Part shown: positions 27,789 to 29,444 of the stretch, one piece after another
How the letters are laid out: the number at the start of each line of letters is the position of its first letter
How positions within the stretch are numbered: the stretch's first letter is position 1
Source: Dysgonamonadaceae bacterium
GTDB lineage: Bacteria > Bacteroidota > Bacteroidia > Bacteroidales > Azobacteroidaceae
Direction: 5' to 3'
Assembly (NCBI GenBank): GCA_031260235.1
Contig: JAIRKG010000065.1
Coordinates: forward strand, 1 to 29,444
Length of the DNA: 29,444 bases
Notes under the pieces: model-generated
What the model was told of the DNA's origin: nothing
The model's database searches: none
What the model saw: only the letters and a program-made list of their open reading frames with translations
Program-made: the position numbers and the translations under genes

Positions 27789-29118
27789 TTTCCCGCTCCC
27801 TTTTTATATATTCTTCAATGCGAGTTTCGATGTCGTCTTTTAACCCTCTTTTTCTATTCAAAAGCGATTTATTCTTTTGTAGGGTTAAAAGTTCTTGAAT
27901 TAGATCAAAATTTTGCGGTTTATTTTTGCAAGAATTTTTCAATAACTCTAATTCTTTGTCTTTTTTCTTGTTATGCCCGTCCATGTTTAAATTGGATTTA
28001 TATGCGTTACTATATATTTCTGACACTTTATAATCAAAAACAAAATCACGATACCAAATTGTTTGTATAGCAATAAGTTCCTGATTTGTAATTAATTCTA
28101 TATGCGGTCTTTCTTTTTGTATTTCCTTTTGCGTTTTCAACAGTCTACCTAAAATAGAAGCCCTATAAAATGGATAATAAGCCCCCATATCATTAACTGC
28201 CTGTGTCCCATTCCTGCGAGTTGGCATACGATTTTTAATGTCATTACGCTCTGCAACAATTTCATCCCTAAAATCCAAAAGCGGTTTCAACCACGCAAAA
28301 CCGTTATTAATCAATGCTCCCATTGATTTATCTACCTTAACAACCGTACACATCCAACAGCCGAAACGACTTTGTCCGCAGGATTTATGCTTTGTGTCTG
28401 TTACAACAACCGGGCATTCGTAATCGTCAGCACTTGCATTGGCATAAATTTGAAAAAGTTCTTCATTGCTTGCCTCCCAAGGAGAAGGCATTGTGTTAAT
28501 AATGTGCCAAACTTGCTCCAACTGTAAATGTCTGATTGGTGCATATATATAAGTGTTTGGCTGTAAAGGGTGCTTTGTTAAGCGCTTCCCTTTTATAGCG
28601 TGTTTGTTCATTGATTTTGCACGATTGGCGCTTTCGCTCATTCGTGTTCCAATCAAAATTATTGCTTCGCCAAATTCACTTACCTGTTCTGTTATAAATC
28701 TCGACGTTGGTTTGATTTTAAGTCGTTCCGTACACCAACGAAAAGCGTTGTTTGGTGCGGGATAACCGCGTCCAATCATATTGACCCACAAAGAATCTTC
28801 TAATCTTGGTATGGTTTTTATAACCCTAATCGGCAAATCTTGGTCGCGTGCTGCCTTTTCAATTTTATCTAAAACACGATAAACATATTCCGTAATAACA
28901 GGATTTTCAACCATTGTATCATTACAAACTACGTAAATATCACGACCAACAAAGCCATGAAAATGTTTTACCTGTTCTAATGCTTTCCAAACTAATTGAA
29001 GCATTAGGGTTGAATCTTTTCCACCGCTGAAACCAATTATCCACGGACGTTTGGTATTGTCTGCAAATATATATTGGTCAATGATTTCATCTACTATATT
29101 TTGAACAAAACCCATCAT
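27778..29118 (-). CDS. dndC: DNA phosphorothioation sulfurtransferase DndC
   Basis: DndC is a PAPS-reductase-like, Fe-S-containing ATP pyrophosphatase that places sulfur into the DNA backbone together with a cysteine desulfurase. The PP-loop reads GFSGGKDSTLMLQLVW. The conserved CNDTMVENP, FRWCTERLKI, ECPVVV and CGQSRFGCWMC segments contain the likely Fe-S cysteines. The ATG at 29118 (446 aa) is preferred over the TTG at 29139. It is the first gene of a five-gene minus-strand operon. No dndA is present, so a housekeeping IscS probably supplies the sulfur, and no dndB is present either. Base composition is clearly more AT-rich than in the nif region, suggesting acquisition by transfer. Confidence 0.92.
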   Translation of the reverse strand: MMGFVQNIVDEIIDQYIFADNTKRPWIIGFSGGKDSTLMLQLVWKALEQVKHFHGFVGRDIYVVCNDTMVENPVITEYVYRVLDKIEKAARDQDLPIRVIKTIPRLEDSLWVNMIGRGYPAPNNAFRWCTERLKIKPTSRFITEQVSEFGEAIILIGTRMSESANRAKSMNKHAIKGKRLTKHPLQPNTYIYAPIRHLQLEQVWHIINTMPSPWEASNEELFQIYANASADDYECPVVVTDTKHKSCGQSRFGCWMCTVVKVDKSMGALINNGFAWLKPLLDFRDEIVAERNDIKNRMPTRRNGTQAVNDMGAYYPFYRASILGRLLKTQKEIQKERPHIELITNQELIAIQTIWYRDFVFDYKVSEIYSNAYKSNLNMDGHNKKKDKELELLKNSCKNKPQNFDLIQELLTLQKNKSLLNRKRGLKDDIETRIEEYIKRERENAD

Positions 29119-29213
29119 ACGATTTATTATTGGCTGCAAAACTACTCATTTTCTATAAGATCAATTTATACTTAATTCGTGTATTCGCGGCATAAATCAA
29201 TTTTAATCAAGTG

Positions 29214-29221
29214 CAAAGGTA
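29214..29221 (-). promoter_or_regulatory. -7 box of the dnd operon promoter
   Basis: On the minus strand, TACCTTTG (29221 to 29214) fits the Bacteroidota -7 box TAnnTTTG. The -33 region is weak. The leader to the dndC ATG would be about 90 nt. Confidence 0.5.
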
Positions 29222-29231
29222 CAAAAATGAA

Positions 29232-29260
29232 TTGGATGCGTCGGAAATTGTTTACCTTTG
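29232..29260 (+). promoter_or_regulatory. Bacteroidota-type promoter of the rhomboid-like gene
   Basis: TACCTTTG (29253-29260) is the -7 box. TTG at 29232-29234 lies 18 nt upstream as a weak -33 element. It is divergent from the dnd promoter, with which it shares a 150-bp gap. Confidence 0.5.
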
Positions 29261-29293
29261 TCGCGAATTAAATCAAATGAAAATTATATATCA

Positions 29294-29444
29294 ATGACTT
29301 ACTTTTCGGGAAATAGCTATCGAAAGAATAGTTTTTACGACAATATTCCGCTGGTTACGCGGAATCTGTTAATCATCAATGCAGGCATTTTTCTTGCATG
29401 TCTTATCATCAAACCGTTGGAGTTTTATTTAGCCCTGTTCAATT
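29294..29444 (+). CDS. Rhomboid-like membrane protein, N-terminal fragment
   Basis: An open frame starts at the ATG at 29294 and runs to the window edge (50 codons, no stop). It reads MTYFSGNSYRKNSFYDNIPL, then VTRNLLIINAGIFLACLIIK and PLEFYLALFN. The IPxVTRNLLIINxxIFL pattern is typical of the first membrane segment of Bacteroidota rhomboid-family intramembrane serine proteases. The catalytic Ser-His region lies outside the window, so activity cannot be judged. It is divergent from dndC and probably belongs to the resident chromosome rather than the defence operon. Confidence 0.65.
   Translation, partial: MTYFSGNSYRKNSFYDNIPLVTRNLLIINAGIFLACLIIKPLEFYLALFN

Overview
The window most likely comes from a nitrogen-fixing anaerobe of the Bacteroidota (Bacteroidales-like). 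The reasons are several promoters of the Bacteroidota type (TAnnTTTG at -7 with TTTG about 20 nt upstream), few Shine-Dalgarno sites, a DUF5618-like gene, and nitrogenase proteins of the anaerobe type with paired nifI genes. I name no species.

Layout. 1-179: the start of a secreted protein on the minus strand, cut by the window edge. 180-1020: non-coding DNA with repeats and the nifH control region. 1021-5664: nifH, nifI1, nifI2, nifD, nifK (Mo-nitrogenase). 5688-6098: an antisense DUF5618/HEPN-like gene. 6165-9225: nifE, nifN and a thioredoxin-like [2Fe-2S] ferredoxin. 9477-14580: anfH, nifI1, nifI2, anfD, anfG, anfK (Fe-only nitrogenase). 14616-15887: a HEPN-like protein, a NimA/PNPOx-like flavoprotein and a short AnfO. 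15886-16046: a 23-bp tandem array. 16074-20644: nifB, nifV, a NifA/AnfA-type sigma-54 activator and a GNAT acetyltransferase.

From 22043 down to 20751 (minus strand) are a RIC-like hemerythrin-domain protein and a LuxR-type regulator. From 29118 down to 22049 is an AT-rich, tightly overlapping minus-strand operon: dndC, dndD, a DndE-HerA/FtsK ATPase fusion, a ParB-like protein and a probable PD-(D/E)XK nuclease. This looks like a variant DNA phosphorothioation and restriction system. A plus-strand rhomboid-like gene begins at 29294 and runs off the end.

How it works together. NifB makes the core cluster for both enzymes. NifEN and NifV complete FeMo-co, and NifV homocitrate also serves FeFe-co. 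NifI1/NifI2 pairs in each operon would switch the enzymes off post-translationally. The single activator gene could control both nif and anf. Sigma-54-like promoters before nifH and anfH share the same layout, and the tandem array before nifB repeats a TGT-N10-ACA pattern like the classical NifA upstream activator site. The most novel-looking parts are this array and the DndCD / DndE-HerA / ParB / nuclease operon.
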